A stretch of DNA of 53,979 bases from Aneurinibacillus thermoaerophilus (GTDB taxonomy: Bacteria > Bacillota > Bacilli > Aneurinibacillales > Aneurinibacillaceae), in assembly GCF_900099925.1 (NCBI RefSeq), contig NZ_FNDE01000022.1:1-53979 (forward strand), written 5' to 3'. The position numbers and the translations under genes were made by a program. Below the pieces are notes generated by a model that was not told the origin of the DNA, searched no databases, and saw only the letters and a list, made by a program, of their open reading frames with translations. Shown one piece after another: positions 1 to 8,014 of this stretch (position 1 is the first letter of the stretch; every line of letters starts with the position of its first letter).

Positions 1-214
1 AAGGGCTTTTCGTGAAAAAATGGCTCAGTGTCGTTCGATGGTTGGGATGAAAGCTCTCATGATGCAGATCGGTCAAGGTTCCCACAAATCCTTTCGTTGT
101 CAGCGCATCGATAATATGAACGAGATGCTTCATGACCGGCTTAGAGAAATAAAGGGCCAGCCCCAACATTGCGAAAAACTTGTCGATTCCTTGGTGATGT
201 GGTAGTCTATTCAT
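1..214 (-). CDS. Transposase, N-terminal part (runs off window edge)
   Basis: The first 71 codons of a DDE-type transposase are present; the rest lies beyond the left edge. The start MNRLPHHQGIDKFF and the later FSKPVMKHLVHIIDAL and HHESFHPNHRTTLSHFFTKSP stretches look like the N-terminus of IS4/IS701-superfamily transposases that I know from Bacillales; this family assignment is from memory of the pattern. The start is the ATG at 214, 10 bases after an AAGGAGG ribosome-binding site at 231-225. No catalytic residues are in the visible part. An inverted repeat covers the ribosome-binding site (see separate entry). Confidence 0.72.
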   Translation of the reverse strand, partial: MNRLPHHQGIDKFFAMLGLALYFSKPVMKHLVHIIDALTTKGFVGTLTDLHHESFHPNHRTTLSHFFTKSP

Positions 215-284
215 GAGACATGAACCTCCTTGAGAATGGTTTGGTGACACATCTATTCTAATCAAGGAATCGGGTTCATGTCTC
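215..284 (-). promoter_or_regulatory. Inverted repeat over transposase ribosome-binding site
   Basis: A perfect 12-base inverted repeat, gagacatgaacc (215-226) and ggttcatgtctc (273-284), flanks 46 bases. In RNA made on the minus strand the second arm overlaps the end of the AAGGAGG site and abuts the ATG. A transcript entering from outside the element would fold both arms, whereas one started between them would lack the first arm. Such occlusion of readthrough transcripts is known for other insertion sequences (IS10, IS50); here it is inference. The element end is probably close to position 285. Confidence 0.55.
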
Positions 285-454
285 CTTTTTTGTTCGGATG
301 TAAATTTATGTTAGTGAATTTGCTCATCTACAGTAAATGTAGCAAAAGAAAACGAACGAACAAAGTCACCTGAAGAATTTTTCTCCATAGCAAATGATTT
401 ATTCCTCTATTCGTTATAAAATAATAAAAGAGCTTTGAGGAAAGGAAGAAGCCA

Positions 455-937
455 ATGTCCGATTTATTATCCAATTTTCCGCTTTGGTCCGCCCTGCTTG
501 CCATTGGCATCGCGCAGGGAATCAAAGTGCCGATTACCTACTTTGCTATCCGCAAATGGGATTGGAAACTATTGTTTAGCACAGGGGGAATGCCCAGTTC
601 CCATTCGGCGGCCGTCACCGCGCTCACAACCGCCGTAGGATTAATCGAAGGGTTCGGCTCTACATTATTTGCGATTTCTGTTATTTTTTCCATCATTATC
701 ATGTTCGATGCAGCTGGCGTGCGCCGACACGCAGGCACCCATGCCGCCGTTCTCAATATTCTGGTCGAGGATTTCAACCAGTTGATCGAGGAACTAAAAA
801 CCATGCGTGTGAAGCCCCGCCGCGAACGCGCAAAAAAATTAAAAGAGCTGCTGGGTCATCAACCAAGCGAAGTGCTGGTAGGAGGCTGGCTCGGTATTGT
901 GCAATCTACCCTTTTGTATTACTTGCTTGACTTGTAG
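455..937 (+). CDS. yuiD: YuiD-type divergent PAP2 membrane protein
   Basis: A 160-residue integral membrane protein of the DUF212 / divergent PAP2 family (B. subtilis YuiD). The phosphatase-like signature is visible as GGMPSSHSA near residues 46-54 and RRHAGTHAAV near 90-99, which correspond to the conserved SxxH and RxxxxxH elements of the PAP2 superfamily. Hydrophobic segments lie at about residues 8-25, 50-70 and 140-158. The substrate is not known; a lipid phosphate is an inference from the superfamily. The start ATG follows GAGGAAAGGAAG. It is convergent with the yuiC-like gene and shares a terminator region with it, the same neighbourhood as in B. subtilis. Confidence 0.9.
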   Translation: MSDLLSNFPLWSALLAIGIAQGIKVPITYFAIRKWDWKLLFSTGGMPSSHSAAVTALTTAVGLIEGFGSTLFAISVIFSIIIMFDAAGVRRHAGTHAAVLNILVEDFNQLIEELKTMRVKPRRERAKKLKELLGHQPSEVLVGGWLGIVQSTLLYYLLDL

Positions 938-969
938 CGCGGCCTTCTAAGACCATGTATAACACGAAA

Positions 970-997
970 GACAGGCCGCGCTTGGCCTGTCCTTTTT
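970..997. terminator. Intrinsic terminator with a competing upstream arm
   Basis: GACAGGCC (970-977) and GGCCTGTC (984-991) form an 8-base-pair hairpin followed by CTTTTTA. A second, mutually exclusive pairing exists: agcgcggcct (936-945), starting at the last codon of yuiD, is the perfect complement of aggccgcgct (973-982). The terminator serves yuiD and could act in both directions. Confidence 0.75.
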
Positions 998-1021
998 ATG
1001 GTATAGGTAAAGATGTTTTTC

Positions 1022-1681
1022 TCATTGTTTTTTCGCTTCATTTTTGCTCATTTGATTGAGCCTCGCAAACACTTCCTCATCCACTTTGCCGTTTCCACGC
1101 TCGATTACATATACGTCCAGTTGCTTTTTCCCCCACTTTTTATATACATCTTCTTTGCTGTCAAAATACAGATCAATTTTGTTTCCTTTAATGGCGGAGC
1201 CAATATCCGCAACTACACCGTAGCCATAGCCCGGTATATAAAGGATCGTTCCGAGCGGAAATACGTTTAAATCAGCAGCAATCGTTGAGAATATGTCGCG
1301 CCGTGCTTTTACGCCGGAATATGTAATCCCATACGCAGGATGGCCAACATCCTTACCGGTCGATTCAGGGCCGGGAGAATATCCGGTTGCTACTACATTA
1401 ACCTTCGGGTACTTTGAAAGCATAGCCAGCGTTTCGACCGTTTCCCCCCGATGCACGAACGGAAAACGTTCAACTTCCTGCGGCTTCTCTGCGCGTTTCT
1501 CCAAGGATGTGTTTTGCTTCAGCGGTGCTGCTTCTTGATGCGCCTTTGTTCCTTCCACGGCCGGAACAACAGGTTTCGGCTCTGTTTCTCCCAGCAAAAT
1601 GTACAGGCCGAGAATGATACAAACAAGCGCGATGAAAAGGTAGGTTAGAGAGCCTTTCACGCTTTTAACGATAATATCCAT
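1022..1681 (-). CDS. yuiC: YuiC-type membrane-anchored 3D-domain protein
   Basis: A 219-residue protein with an N-terminal membrane anchor at about residues 10-32, a charged linker, and a C-terminal 3D domain named after its conserved aspartates. Visible are [17 protein letters not shown] (about 94-110), [22 protein letters not shown] with the first and second Asp region, and NKIDLYFDS (about 166-174). The 3D fold is shared with lytic transglycosylases such as MltA and with stationary-phase muralytic factors, so a role in peptidoglycan cleavage outside the membrane is likely. The ATG at 1681 follows GAGGAGGCTAG. The gene is monocistronic and ends against the terminator shared with yuiD. Confidence 0.9.
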   Translation of the reverse strand: MDIIVKSVKGSLTYLFIALVCIILGLYILLGETEPKPVVPAVEGTKAHQEAAPLKQNTSLEKRAEKPQEVERFPFVHRGETVETLAMLSKYPKVNVVATGYSPGPESTGKDVGHPAYGITYSGVKARRDIFSTIAADLNVFPLGTILYIPGYGYGVVADIGSAIKGNKIDLYFDSKEDVYKKWGKKQLDVYVIERGNGKVDEEVFARLNQMSKNEAKKQ

Positions 1682-1810
1682 GAATTACTAGCCTCCTCTT
1701 CTACTCATCATCTCCCGACCATCCCCGACTTATACATCCAGACAAGAACAAACAGAGCTTGAATTTTCCTGCTAAAATTCGGGAAAACCTTCGTTCTTCA
1801 CATAAGAAAA

Positions 1811-1836
1811 ACCGGGCATGCGCCCGGTCCTTTTTA
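1811..1836. terminator. Orphan bidirectional terminator
   Basis: ACCGGGC (1811-1817) and GCCCGGT (1822-1828) with a four-base loop are followed by CCTTTTT on the plus strand and, read the other way, by GGTTTTTCTT. No gene ends next to it on either strand: the yuiC-like gene starts at 1681 going left and the next gene starts at 2059 going right. It may end a small untranslated RNA or be left from a lost gene. Confidence 0.6.
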
Positions 1837-1938
1837 CTTCTTAACATCTTCAAGCCTATAAAAATGTCTAAATAGGTATGTAAATTTTTTTAACAAATAC
1901 CGATATATAACATGTATATATTTTACAATAAACAAAAG

Positions 1939-2397
1939 AAAGGAGTTAAATAACTCTAATAAAGACGAAATCAGTGACTGGATGAAAAAATAATTAAAGA
2001 ATTAACCAATACTTTAATCAAAAAAATAGAGGAAAATAAAAAGAAGAAGGAGGAATCTATGTCTATTAGTATTGGAGAAAATCGAGCAGCATTTGCTGCC
2101 TATACGAAGTTAACACTTGTTTCTCGCTTCCAGAACCAAATAAACGGCATTCAGCCTAACACTCAGTCCAAAACATCTATGGGATTCCCTGAGTTTATGG
2201 AGCGTCTACGAAAGAATGAAGTCGTTAACGAAAAATATGCTCGTACAATCCTTAATAAACAGCGAGAAGATAGTCTTATTAATAGTCGTTATAACGGGAA
2301 TCCCCAATTCGAAAGCGAAAAATTATCCTTTATTGAGAAAGCCTATAATTTAGGTATTGTAGATGAATACGGTACTTTAATCAATACAAGGTTATAA
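1939..2397 (+). CDS. Small hypothetical protein, probably frameshifted at its 5' end
   Basis: From the ATG at 2059 (after GAAGGAGGAATCT) a 112-residue charged protein of unknown family can be read, beginning MSISIGENRAAF. Upstream reading also looks coding: codons from about 1949 spell SNKDEISDWMKK, then a TAA; after adding one A to the A6 run at 1985-1990 the frame continues IIKELTNTLIKKIEENKKKKEES straight into the ATG at 2059. An AAAGGAG site lies at 1939-1945 but no start codon follows it in frame. Either the 112-residue form is the product, or the gene has lost its start and frame. I do not recognise a domain. Confidence 0.55.
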
Positions 2398-2412
2398 AAA
2401 TGATGCATTAAG

Positions 2413-2446
2413 AAAAAGCGAGTGCGAACGCGGCACTCGCTTTTTC
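2413..2446 (+). terminator. Intrinsic terminator
   Basis: GCGAGTGC (2418-2425) and GCACTCGC (2433-2440) are flanked by A5 and T5, giving a strong hairpin just after the hypothetical gene that ends at 2397. The following 150 bases to the next gene hold nothing I recognise. Confidence 0.85.
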
Positions 2447-2598
2447 CCTAGACCCTTCATGCGTTCCAGCTCCACGGCGCGTCCGCACCTTTCGGAACAG
2501 CCAGAAGCCTGCGGGTTAGAAGTACAAACGAGTACCAGGGAAACAGAACTTCTATGAAGGAGTCAAAGCTACAGGGGGAGAAAGAGTTTCCCTTTCTC

Positions 2599-2868
2599 TC
2601 AGAACATGCGGTATCCTTTCATCCGCAGCGTTTTAATCGTCCAGCCGCTGGCAATAGCACCTACTAGTCCAGAAGTCAACATCACATAGTCTACCATATG
2701 CGGGGTGCGATCATTCATAATCAAATACACCAGCACGCCGATTGCAATGCCCGAATAAAGAAATGCTGGCATCCATGTAGTCTTTATCAGCATGTTTAAA
2801 ATAAACCCTATTCCAAAAAGCAATACGATAAAAAGTGGTATCCCAATAATAAATTGTGCAATATTCAT
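2599..2868 (-). CDS. yuiB: YuiB-type small membrane protein
   Basis: An 89-residue protein with three hydrophobic segments (about residues 4-26, 34-51 and 60-78), matching YuiB of Bacillus in length, topology and neighbourhood. The function is not known. It lies downstream of the yuiA-like gene on the same strand, as in B. subtilis where both sit beside the type II NADH dehydrogenase gene. The start follows a GGGGTGAG site. Confidence 0.82.
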   Translation of the reverse strand: MNIAQFIIGIPLFIVLLFGIGFILNMLIKTTWMPAFLYSGIAIGVLVYLIMNDRTPHMVDYVMLTSGLVGAIASGWTIKTLRMKGYRMF

Positions 2869-2960
2869 CCAATCTCACCCCTATCCTTGTTCCTGGATTT
2901 AAGTGTACTTGATTCGGACAAGGAGGGTCAATCTTCTGTCACGCTTCATTACATCTGATT

Positions 2961-3119
2961 TTATTTTGTCTTTGTTGCCACTCTGGCCTGAGGTTCTCTT
3001 GTTTCTCTCCATTTCCCTCCGCCACATGCTGGACAATCAATTGTACCGCCTGTAGCCAATTGAAAGTATCCGACTCCTTCACAATATATACAATGCTCCT
3101 GGCATACTTTTTTGCTCAT
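2961..3119 (-). CDS. yuiA: YuiA-type small zinc-finger-like protein
   Basis: A 52-residue protein, MSKKVCQEHCIYCEGVGYFQ onwards, with cysteines at 6, 10, 13, 29 and 32. The pairs CIYC (10-13) and CPAC (29-32), each followed by a Gly-rich turn, form a DnaJ-like zinc-binding knuckle. Length, motif and position agree with B. subtilis YuiA. The ATG at 3119 follows TTGGAGGAATATGC. The role is unknown; it may bind zinc. It is probably co-transcribed with the yuiB-like gene 92 bases downstream. Confidence 0.85.
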   Translation of the reverse strand: MSKKVCQEHCIYCEGVGYFQLATGGTIDCPACGGGKWRETREPQARVATKTK

Positions 3120-3193
3120 GCATATTCCTCCAAACACATATTTTCTAAATATCTATATTTTCGGAATATTATAACCAAACTCTTCTCTTCTGT

Positions 3194-3223
3194 AAAGAAA
3201 AAAAGCCTTCATAACGAAGGCTT
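3194..3223 (-). terminator. Intrinsic terminator
   Basis: AAGCCTTC (3203-3210) and GAAGGCTT (3216-3223) form a hairpin whose minus-strand product ends in a run of seven T. It terminates the operon that ends with the gene at 3237. Confidence 0.85.
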
Positions 3224-3236
3224 CCCAGTTCTCATC

Positions 3237-3491
3237 CTACAGCTGTTCTTCATCATTTTTGGCACGCGTCACAATCGGATCGAGATATTCTCGGTTACCG
3301 CGCTGACGTCCTTTTTCCTGAAGCCGCTCAATAGCGGGCTCAATCAGAATTTCCAGCTCGCGCTGAATCGTGTAAGCTAAGTCGTGCCGATTTTGCGATT
3401 CAAGGTATTTGCCCACTTCGAATAATTTTTCATAGCGCAAACGTTCTTCTTCCGTCAGCAACGCGCGCACCTGCACGCTTGCGTGTCTCAC
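3237..3491 (-). CDS. Conserved hypothetical charged helical protein
   Basis: An 84-residue, highly charged protein without a signal peptide or membrane segment, beginning MRHASVQVRALLTEEERLRY. Predicted as almost entirely helical. I do not recognise its family. It starts 13 bases after the dehydrogenase-like gene stop (3505) on the same strand and is followed by a terminator, so the two form a two-gene operon; a role linked to the dehydrogenase is only a guess from position. Confidence 0.7.
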   Translation of the reverse strand: MRHASVQVRALLTEEERLRYEKLFEVGKYLESQNRHDLAYTIQRELEILIEPAIERLQEKGRQRGNREYLDPIVTRAKNDEEQL

Positions 3492-3504
3492 GGTCGCACA
3501 CCTC

Positions 3505-4704
3505 TTACAGTTTCACTTTCTTTAGCACAAGCGATAATCCACCCAGAATGTAGAGAGAGCGGTTGTCAATAATTTTCTTCATTAGCGCAGCTGTGCTGCC
3601 ATACAATTTCTTATCCCCTACAAGTCCGATAGCTTCGCCTTTACCAAGGGAAGCAACTGTACCTTTAATATGCGGCACGAATGGTTTCATTTGACCACCG
3701 CGTACAAGGGCCAGCAGGTTTTGTGCCAAGTTCTCCCCTTGCTGAATCGCGATTTGTGCAGTCGGTGGATACGGACGGTTCGTTTCTTCGTTAATAATTA
3801 AAGCTCCGTCTCCCACGATGAATACTTCGTCATGTCCCGGCGCACGGAGATACGGATCGACTTTTACGCGGCCACGCATCGTTTCGAACCCTGCTTTTTC
3901 AATGATGGAATTACCGCGTACACCACCTGTCCATACAACCGTACTTGACTTAATCTCTTCTCCGTCAGCAAGCACAACACCTTCCGGAGTACATTCTTTA
4001 ATCGGTGTATTGATTTTGAATGTAACACCTTTACGAGACAGCACTTCCATCGCATAATTTACCAGTTCAGGATCAAAACCTGGAAGCACAGTCGGTGCCG
4101 CTTCAATGTTGTAAATTTTAACAAGCGACGGATCTACGTCGAATTCTTTGCACAGTTCAGGGACGCGGTCGGACAATTCACCAACGAACTCAATGCCTGT
4201 AAAACCCGCACCGCCGACGATGAATGTCAGCAATTCTGGACGTTTTTCCATTTTGTATTTCGCAAAACAATATTCAATATGTTCGCGAATCTGGCGCACG
4301 CTATTAATGCTGCGAATGCTGAACGCGTGCTCTTTTAACCCTTGGATGCCAAACGTTTCCGGTTCGCTTCCTAAGCCAATAACGAGATAATCATAAGCCA
4401 GTTCTTCCCCGGACTCGAGCAGAACTTTCTTTTCGTCCTTTTTAATCTCAGTCACGGTGCCTTTTTTGAATCGAACTTTACGAGTATCAAGCAAATCTTC
4501 GATGCCTATGCGGCATTGATCCGGATCTTTCGTTCCGGCTGCCGGCTCATGAAGCCATGTGGTAAAATAGTGATAGTCATGCTTATTCACCAGCAAAACG
4601 TCAGCTTCGTTGTAATTCATTTGCTTTTGCAGACGAACGGCCGTCATTAACCCGCCATATCCTGCGCCCAGAATTAAAATTTTTGGTGTGCTCATTTTTT
4701 TCAC
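3505..4704 (-). CDS. Type II NADH dehydrogenase-like FAD oxidoreductase (YumB/Ndh family)
   Basis: A roughly 399-residue FAD/NAD(P)-dependent oxidoreductase. The N-terminal FAD-binding Rossmann motif reads [10 protein letters not shown] (about residues 12-21), the second NAD-binding motif reads [17 protein letters not shown], and the late FAD motif reads [10 protein letters not shown]. This is the layout of single-subunit, non-proton-pumping NADH:menaquinone oxidoreductases on the inner membrane face. Length and neighbours (yuiA, yuiB, yumC) fit B. subtilis YumB. The start is uncertain: GTG at 4704 (eight bases after AAGGA) or ATG at 4695. It leads an operon with the small gene at 3237. Confidence 0.88.
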   Translation of the reverse strand: MKKMSTPKILILGAGYGGLMTAVRLQKQMNYNEADVLLVNKHDYHYFTTWLHEPAAGTKDPDQCRIGIEDLLDTRKVRFKKGTVTEIKKDEKKVLLESGEELAYDYLVIGLGSEPETFGIQGLKEHAFSIRSINSVRQIREHIEYCFAKYKMEKRPELLTFIVGGAGFTGIEFVGELSDRVPELCKEFDVDPSLVKIYNIEAAPTVLPGFDPELVNYAMEVLSRKGVTFKINTPIKECTPEGVVLADGEEIKSSTVVWTGGVRGNSIIEKAGFETMRGRVKVDPYLRAPGHDEVFIVGDGALIINEETNRPYPPTAQIAIQQGENLAQNLLALVRGGQMKPFVPHIKGTVASLGKGEAIGLVGDKKLYGSTAALMKKIIDNRSLYILGGLSLVLKKVKL

Positions 4705-4964
4705 TTCCACTTTCCTTATTAGTAGTTATACTCCATAAAACATTGTGCTTTTTTTCACTATATTGCCCTATAAAAAAGGGCACATGCGTGTCATTCGCCA
4801 TCTTAATTTTATTCACATTTTTATCATAAATCGGTTTTTACCTTTTTTCAAGTGAAAATATGCACAATAGGTGCTTGCTTACGTTTTTCATTTTAAAACG
4901 AATATTTACACTTAATCAACCATAAATTATTCGTATTTTTTACTTTGCGTCAGCATTCTTTTTC

Positions 4965-4993
4965 TTTTCATTATTTTCTGTCGCCGTTATAAT
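4965..4993 (+). promoter_or_regulatory. Likely sigma-A promoter of yumC
   Basis: TTTTCA (4965-4970), a 17-base spacer and a perfect TATAAT (4988-4993) lie 45 bases before the yumC start. The -35 box is weak. The 330-base divergent spacer between the two redox genes is AT-rich and holds no other feature I can support. Confidence 0.55.
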
Positions 4994-5038
4994 AGAGAAG
5001 AATTTATATGGCTTCTAAAATTTCCGGAGGTGTAGAAA

Positions 5039-6034
5039 ATGGGTCTCACAAGGGATGAAAAGGTATACGATATTACAGTGGTTGGCGGGGGGCCAGCAGG
5101 CTTGTTTACGGCTTTTTATGCAGGCATGCGGCAGTGCAGCTGCAAAATCATCGAAAGCATGCCTCAGTTAGGCGGGCAACTTTCCGCTCTATATCCCGAA
5201 AAATTCATCTATGACGTAGCCGGCTTCCCTAAAATCCGGGCTCAGGAATTAATTGATCGCTTGAAAGAGCAGGTAGCACATTTCGAAACAGAAGTTTGCC
5301 TTGAAGAAAAAGTAATCAATGTAGAGAAGAAAGAAAACATCTTTGAAATTACGACTGAAAAAGGTCTTCACTATTCGCGCACCGTAATTATTACCGCAGG
5401 CGTCGGCGCGTTCGAACCGCGCAAATTAGAACTTCCAAACGCAGATAAATTTGAAAAAGCGAACCTTCATTACTTTGTCGACGATTTAAATAAATTCGCC
5501 GGGCAAAACGTAATTGTGTTCGGCGGTGGAGACTCCGCCGTAGACTGGGCGCTCATGCTTGAGCCAATCGCCAAAAAAGTAACGATTGTCCACCGCCGTG
5601 ATAAGTTCCGCGCCCACGAACACAGCGTGGAAAATCTAATGAAATCGAAAGTGAATGTCATGACCCCTTATGAGCCGTACGCGCTCGAAGGCGAAGACAA
5701 GATCGAAAAAGTTGTGCTCCGTAATAACCAAACAGAAGAGCTGATTACGGAAGAAGTGGACGCTGTTATCGTGAATTTCGGTTTCATCTCTTCGCTCGGC
5801 CCAATTAAAAATTGGGGACTGGAATTGGACAGAGGCTCCATCGTCGTTAACTCTAAAATGGAAACAAATATTCCCGGCATTTATGCGGCAGGGGATGTTA
5901 CAACATACCCAGGTAAAATTAAACTGATTGCCGTGGGCTTCGGCGAAGCACCAACCGCGGTAAACAACGCAAAATCATACATGGATCCGGACGCGAAAGT
6001 ACAGCCGATGCACAGTTCCAGCATGAAAATGTAA
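5039..6034 (+). CDS. yumC: Ferredoxin/flavodoxin-NADP reductase, thioredoxin reductase-like (YumC)
   Basis: A 331-residue homodimeric flavoprotein of the thioredoxin-reductase-like ferredoxin-NADP+ reductase family. The FAD motif [16 protein letters not shown] is at about residues 14-29, the NADPH motif [13 protein letters not shown] at about 160-172, followed by [10 protein letters not shown] for NADPH phosphate contact, and the C-terminal FAD element GIYAAGDV at about 280-287. The CxxC pair of true thioredoxin reductases is absent, as expected. It passes electrons between NADPH and ferredoxin or flavodoxin in the cytoplasm. The ATG follows CCGGAGGTGTAG. It is divergent from the NADH dehydrogenase-like gene, a conserved arrangement. 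Confidence 0.95.
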   Translation: MGLTRDEKVYDITVVGGGPAGLFTAFYAGMRQCSCKIIESMPQLGGQLSALYPEKFIYDVAGFPKIRAQELIDRLKEQVAHFETEVCLEEKVINVEKKENIFEITTEKGLHYSRTVIITAGVGAFEPRKLELPNADKFEKANLHYFVDDLNKFAGQNVIVFGGGDSAVDWALMLEPIAKKVTIVHRRDKFRAHEHSVENLMKSKVNVMTPYEPYALEGEDKIEKVVLRNNQTEELITEEVDAVIVNFGFISSLGPIKNWGLELDRGSIVVNSKMETNIPGIYAAGDVTTYPGKIKLIAVGFGEAPTAVNNAKSYMDPDAKVQPMHSSSMKM

Positions 6035-6058
6035 TGTATCATTCATCATGACCATGAG

Positions 6059-6136
6059 AAAAACTCGCAGGCGTTGCCGCTTATCCTTTTCCCACACAGA
6101 AAAAGGAAATCTTTGGCACACACTTCGCGAGTTTTT
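6059..6136 (+). terminator. Long composite terminator
   Basis: AAAAACTCGC (6059-6068) pairs with GCGAGTTTTT (6127-6136); the large loop carries a second hairpin, CCTTTT with AAAAGG. It follows yumC and ends in TTTTTCGTCTT. Confidence 0.6.
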
Positions 6137-6210
6137 CGTCTTATTGACTCCTTTTTCTATGCATAGATAGCCACACACCCGTAAAACTTAATCAAAAAAG
6201 GGATGTGAGC

Positions 6211-6396
6211 ATGATGACGCGCAGTGCCATTTATACGGTTTATATGTTGCTGCTTATCGCTGTTACCATCGGAATTCCTTTTATGCTGTATTACGGAAGC
6301 AACGACCCCATAGCCGGGTTCATCGCCGCCATCCTTTCATTTGGCGTCTTAGCCAGTTACGCTATTTACGGTCACTTGCTCAACCGCAGAAACTAG
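6211..6396 (+). CDS. Small two-helix membrane protein
   Basis: A protein of about 61 residues with two hydrophobic segments (about 8-26 and 32-52) and a basic C-terminus HLLNRRN, so both ends are likely cytoplasmic. No family recognised. The start is ATG 6211 or 6214, spaced from AAAAAAGGGATG; an in-frame GTG at 6205 is too close to that site. Its stop is 18 bases before the next gene, and the two are probably co-transcribed and translationally coupled. Confidence 0.65.
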   Translation: MMTRSAIYTVYMLLLIAVTIGIPFMLYYGSNDPIAGFIAAILSFGVLASYAIYGHLLNRRN

Positions 6397-6401
6397 CAAA
6401 A

Positions 6402-6414
6402 GGAGGAAGCCTCC
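6402..6414 (+). promoter_or_regulatory. Hairpin holding the ribosome-binding site of the zinc-ribbon gene
   Basis: The ribosome-binding site GGAGG (6402-6406) and CCTCC (6410-6414) form a five-base-pair stem with a three-base loop immediately before the ATG at 6415. A ribosome ending translation of the upstream gene at 6396 would cover and melt it, so the arrangement suggests translational coupling. Confidence 0.5.
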
Positions 6415-6666
6415 ATGTCTATGTGTCCAATTTGCAACGGAATGGAACACCCGCAATATTCCTGTCCTTCCTGTGACCATCAAATGGAGGACGCGGGTAA
6501 GCTTGAATCATTCTACGGCCCATACAGCCCTTACCAAGAGTGGGGAGATGTGGCGATGACGAACGGCTACCTGGATCAAATGGCGGAAGAATGTATGCAT
6601 ATTTTTAGCTGTTCGCATTGCGGCTTACAAACCACAAAAGCGATCAAGGAAATTGCACCCCTCTGA
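6415..6666 (+). CDS. Small protein with two or three CxxC zinc-ribbon knuckles
   Basis: An 83-residue soluble protein with CPIC (4-7), CPSC (17-20) and CSHC (about 65-68). The first two pairs can form one zinc knuckle, the last is followed by GLQTTK as in zinc ribbons. The middle, rich in Tyr, Pro and acidic residues, matches nothing I know. Function unknown. It is the second gene of a two-gene unit and ends before a bidirectional terminator. Confidence 0.75.
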   Translation: MSMCPICNGMEHPQYSCPSCDHQMEDAGKLESFYGPYSPYQEWGDVAMTNGYLDQMAEECMHIFSCSHCGLQTTKAIKEIAPL

Positions 6667-6746
6667 CACTTCTGGCCTCAGTACGTTGACAATCTCACCT
6701 TTTCTTTACACTTCCGTTAATTTTGTATCCAAGAGCTGCGGTCGTA

Positions 6747-6788
6747 AAGCATAAGCCCGGATATATCTTCCAGGCTTATGCTTCTTTC
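6747..6788. terminator. Bidirectional terminator
   Basis: AAGCATAAGCC (6747-6757) and GGCTTATGCTT (6773-6783) form an 11-base-pair stem between the convergent zinc-ribbon and superoxide dismutase genes. T-rich DNA follows on the plus side. Confidence 0.78.
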
Positions 6789-6789
6789 C

Positions 6790-7518
6790 CTATTTTTTTA
6801 CCGCCTCTTTATATCGCTTGCTTACATCATCCCAATTTACAACATTCCACCAGGCTTTGATATATTCCGCTCGCTTATTGTTATACTTTAGATAGTATGC
6901 GTGCTCCCATACATCCAACACGAGCAGCGGAATCACGCCTTGCTGGGTTAAATTTTGATGTTTTTCCGCCTGCAAAATTTCGAGCCTTCCAGCCTCTGGG
7001 CTCCATACCAGCAGGGCCCAGCCGGAACCTTCCACCTTTTCTGCGGCTGCCGAAAAATGAGCCTTAAATTTTTCAAAACTACCGAATGTCTTATTTATCT
7101 CTTCCGCCAACTCCCCTTTTGGCACCCCACCCCCCTTTGGCTTCATATTGTTCCAAAAGATCGTATGAAGATAATGACCTGAGCCGTTGAATGCAGCTTC
7201 GCGCTCCCAATGTTTAATAAGCGCGTAGTCTCCTGTCTCACGCGCTTTCTGCATTTCTTTTTCCGCCTTGTTTAGCCCGTCCACATACGATTTATGGTGG
7301 ATGTCATGGTGCAGCCGCATCGTTTTTTCGTCAATATACGGTTCCAGTGCATTGTATGCGTAGGGAAGCGGCGGCAGCTTATGTTCACCGATAGGCACCG
7401 TTTTTGTTGCCATTTGCTCAGACACCGGCACAGTCGACGATTGGGCATTTGTGGTCGCATACGCGATTCCGGTGAGAAGTACCGCCCCGGCGACTGTACC
7501 ATATAAAATTTTTCGCAT
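6790..7518 (-). CDS. Exported Mn/Fe superoxide dismutase
   Basis: A 242-residue protein of the Mn/Fe superoxide dismutase family with an added N-terminal signal or anchor segment (residues 1-26, hydrophobic VAGAVLLTGIAYA). The enzyme part starts at LPPLPYAYNALEPYI. Metal ligands are recognisable: the first His in MRLHHDIHH, the second in HYLHTIFW, and Asp and His in LDVWEHAYYLKY. It converts superoxide to oxygen and hydrogen peroxide, here probably outside the membrane. The start is the ATG at 7518 after GGAGGGATAAAG; a longer reading from 7560 lacks a site. Cytosolic family members have about 200 residues and no such leader. An Ala-rich spacer (ATTNAQSS) follows the hydrophobic part. Confidence 0.9.
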   Translation of the reverse strand: MRKILYGTVAGAVLLTGIAYATTNAQSSTVPVSEQMATKTVPIGEHKLPPLPYAYNALEPYIDEKTMRLHHDIHHKSYVDGLNKAEKEMQKARETGDYALIKHWEREAAFNGSGHYLHTIFWNNMKPKGGGVPKGELAEEINKTFGSFEKFKAHFSAAAEKVEGSGWALLVWSPEAGRLEILQAEKHQNLTQQGVIPLLVLDVWEHAYYLKYNNKRAEYIKAWWNVVNWDDVSKRYKEAVKK

Positions 7519-8014
7519 GATTGCTTTATCCCTCCAATCTTGCTTGTCCATTCTCTTCAATCTGCTTTTGTATATGCAGTCCTTGATATTTCGACAGCCA
7601 TTCTACGATGCGAAAATAAAAGTCATTATAGTATGTCAATATATCAAGTAAGATATATATAGTATGGGTATGGCGTAAAAAGTTATACGCCAAAATTTCT
7701 ATAAAATATAAATCACAACTTGATATATATATTGTTTCGTTATCCCTTTTTTCCTTTCCATTATATACAAAAATATCCATAAAGAAGACGTTTGCGAATT
7801 TATTATACAGAATATTTAGATAACTATACATATAATCATGGTAGTAAAAGTGCAGGAGGGAGAAAACACATAAGAAAAACGCCCCCAACATACCCGAAAA
7901 TACGTCAAGAGGCGCCATATATATACGTCTTTTATTCTAATATAGAGGTAAGTACGTAACCTCCACGCCATAAATAAACGTGCATCGTCTGACTGGCTAA
8001 CGTGCCGAAAAGCA
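7519..8014. other. AT-rich gene-free stretch between sod and yutM
   Basis: About 500 bases without a convincing gene. They hold the promoter region of the superoxide dismutase, a 7-base inverted repeat TGGCGTA (7671-7677) / TACGCCA (7686-7692), several runs of alternating TA, and a possible minus-strand terminator of yutM in which CGCCCC (7880-7885) pairs with GAGGCG (7909-7914) beside a T5 run. Reading frames here overlap yutM out of frame or lack ribosome-binding sites. Confidence 0.5.
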
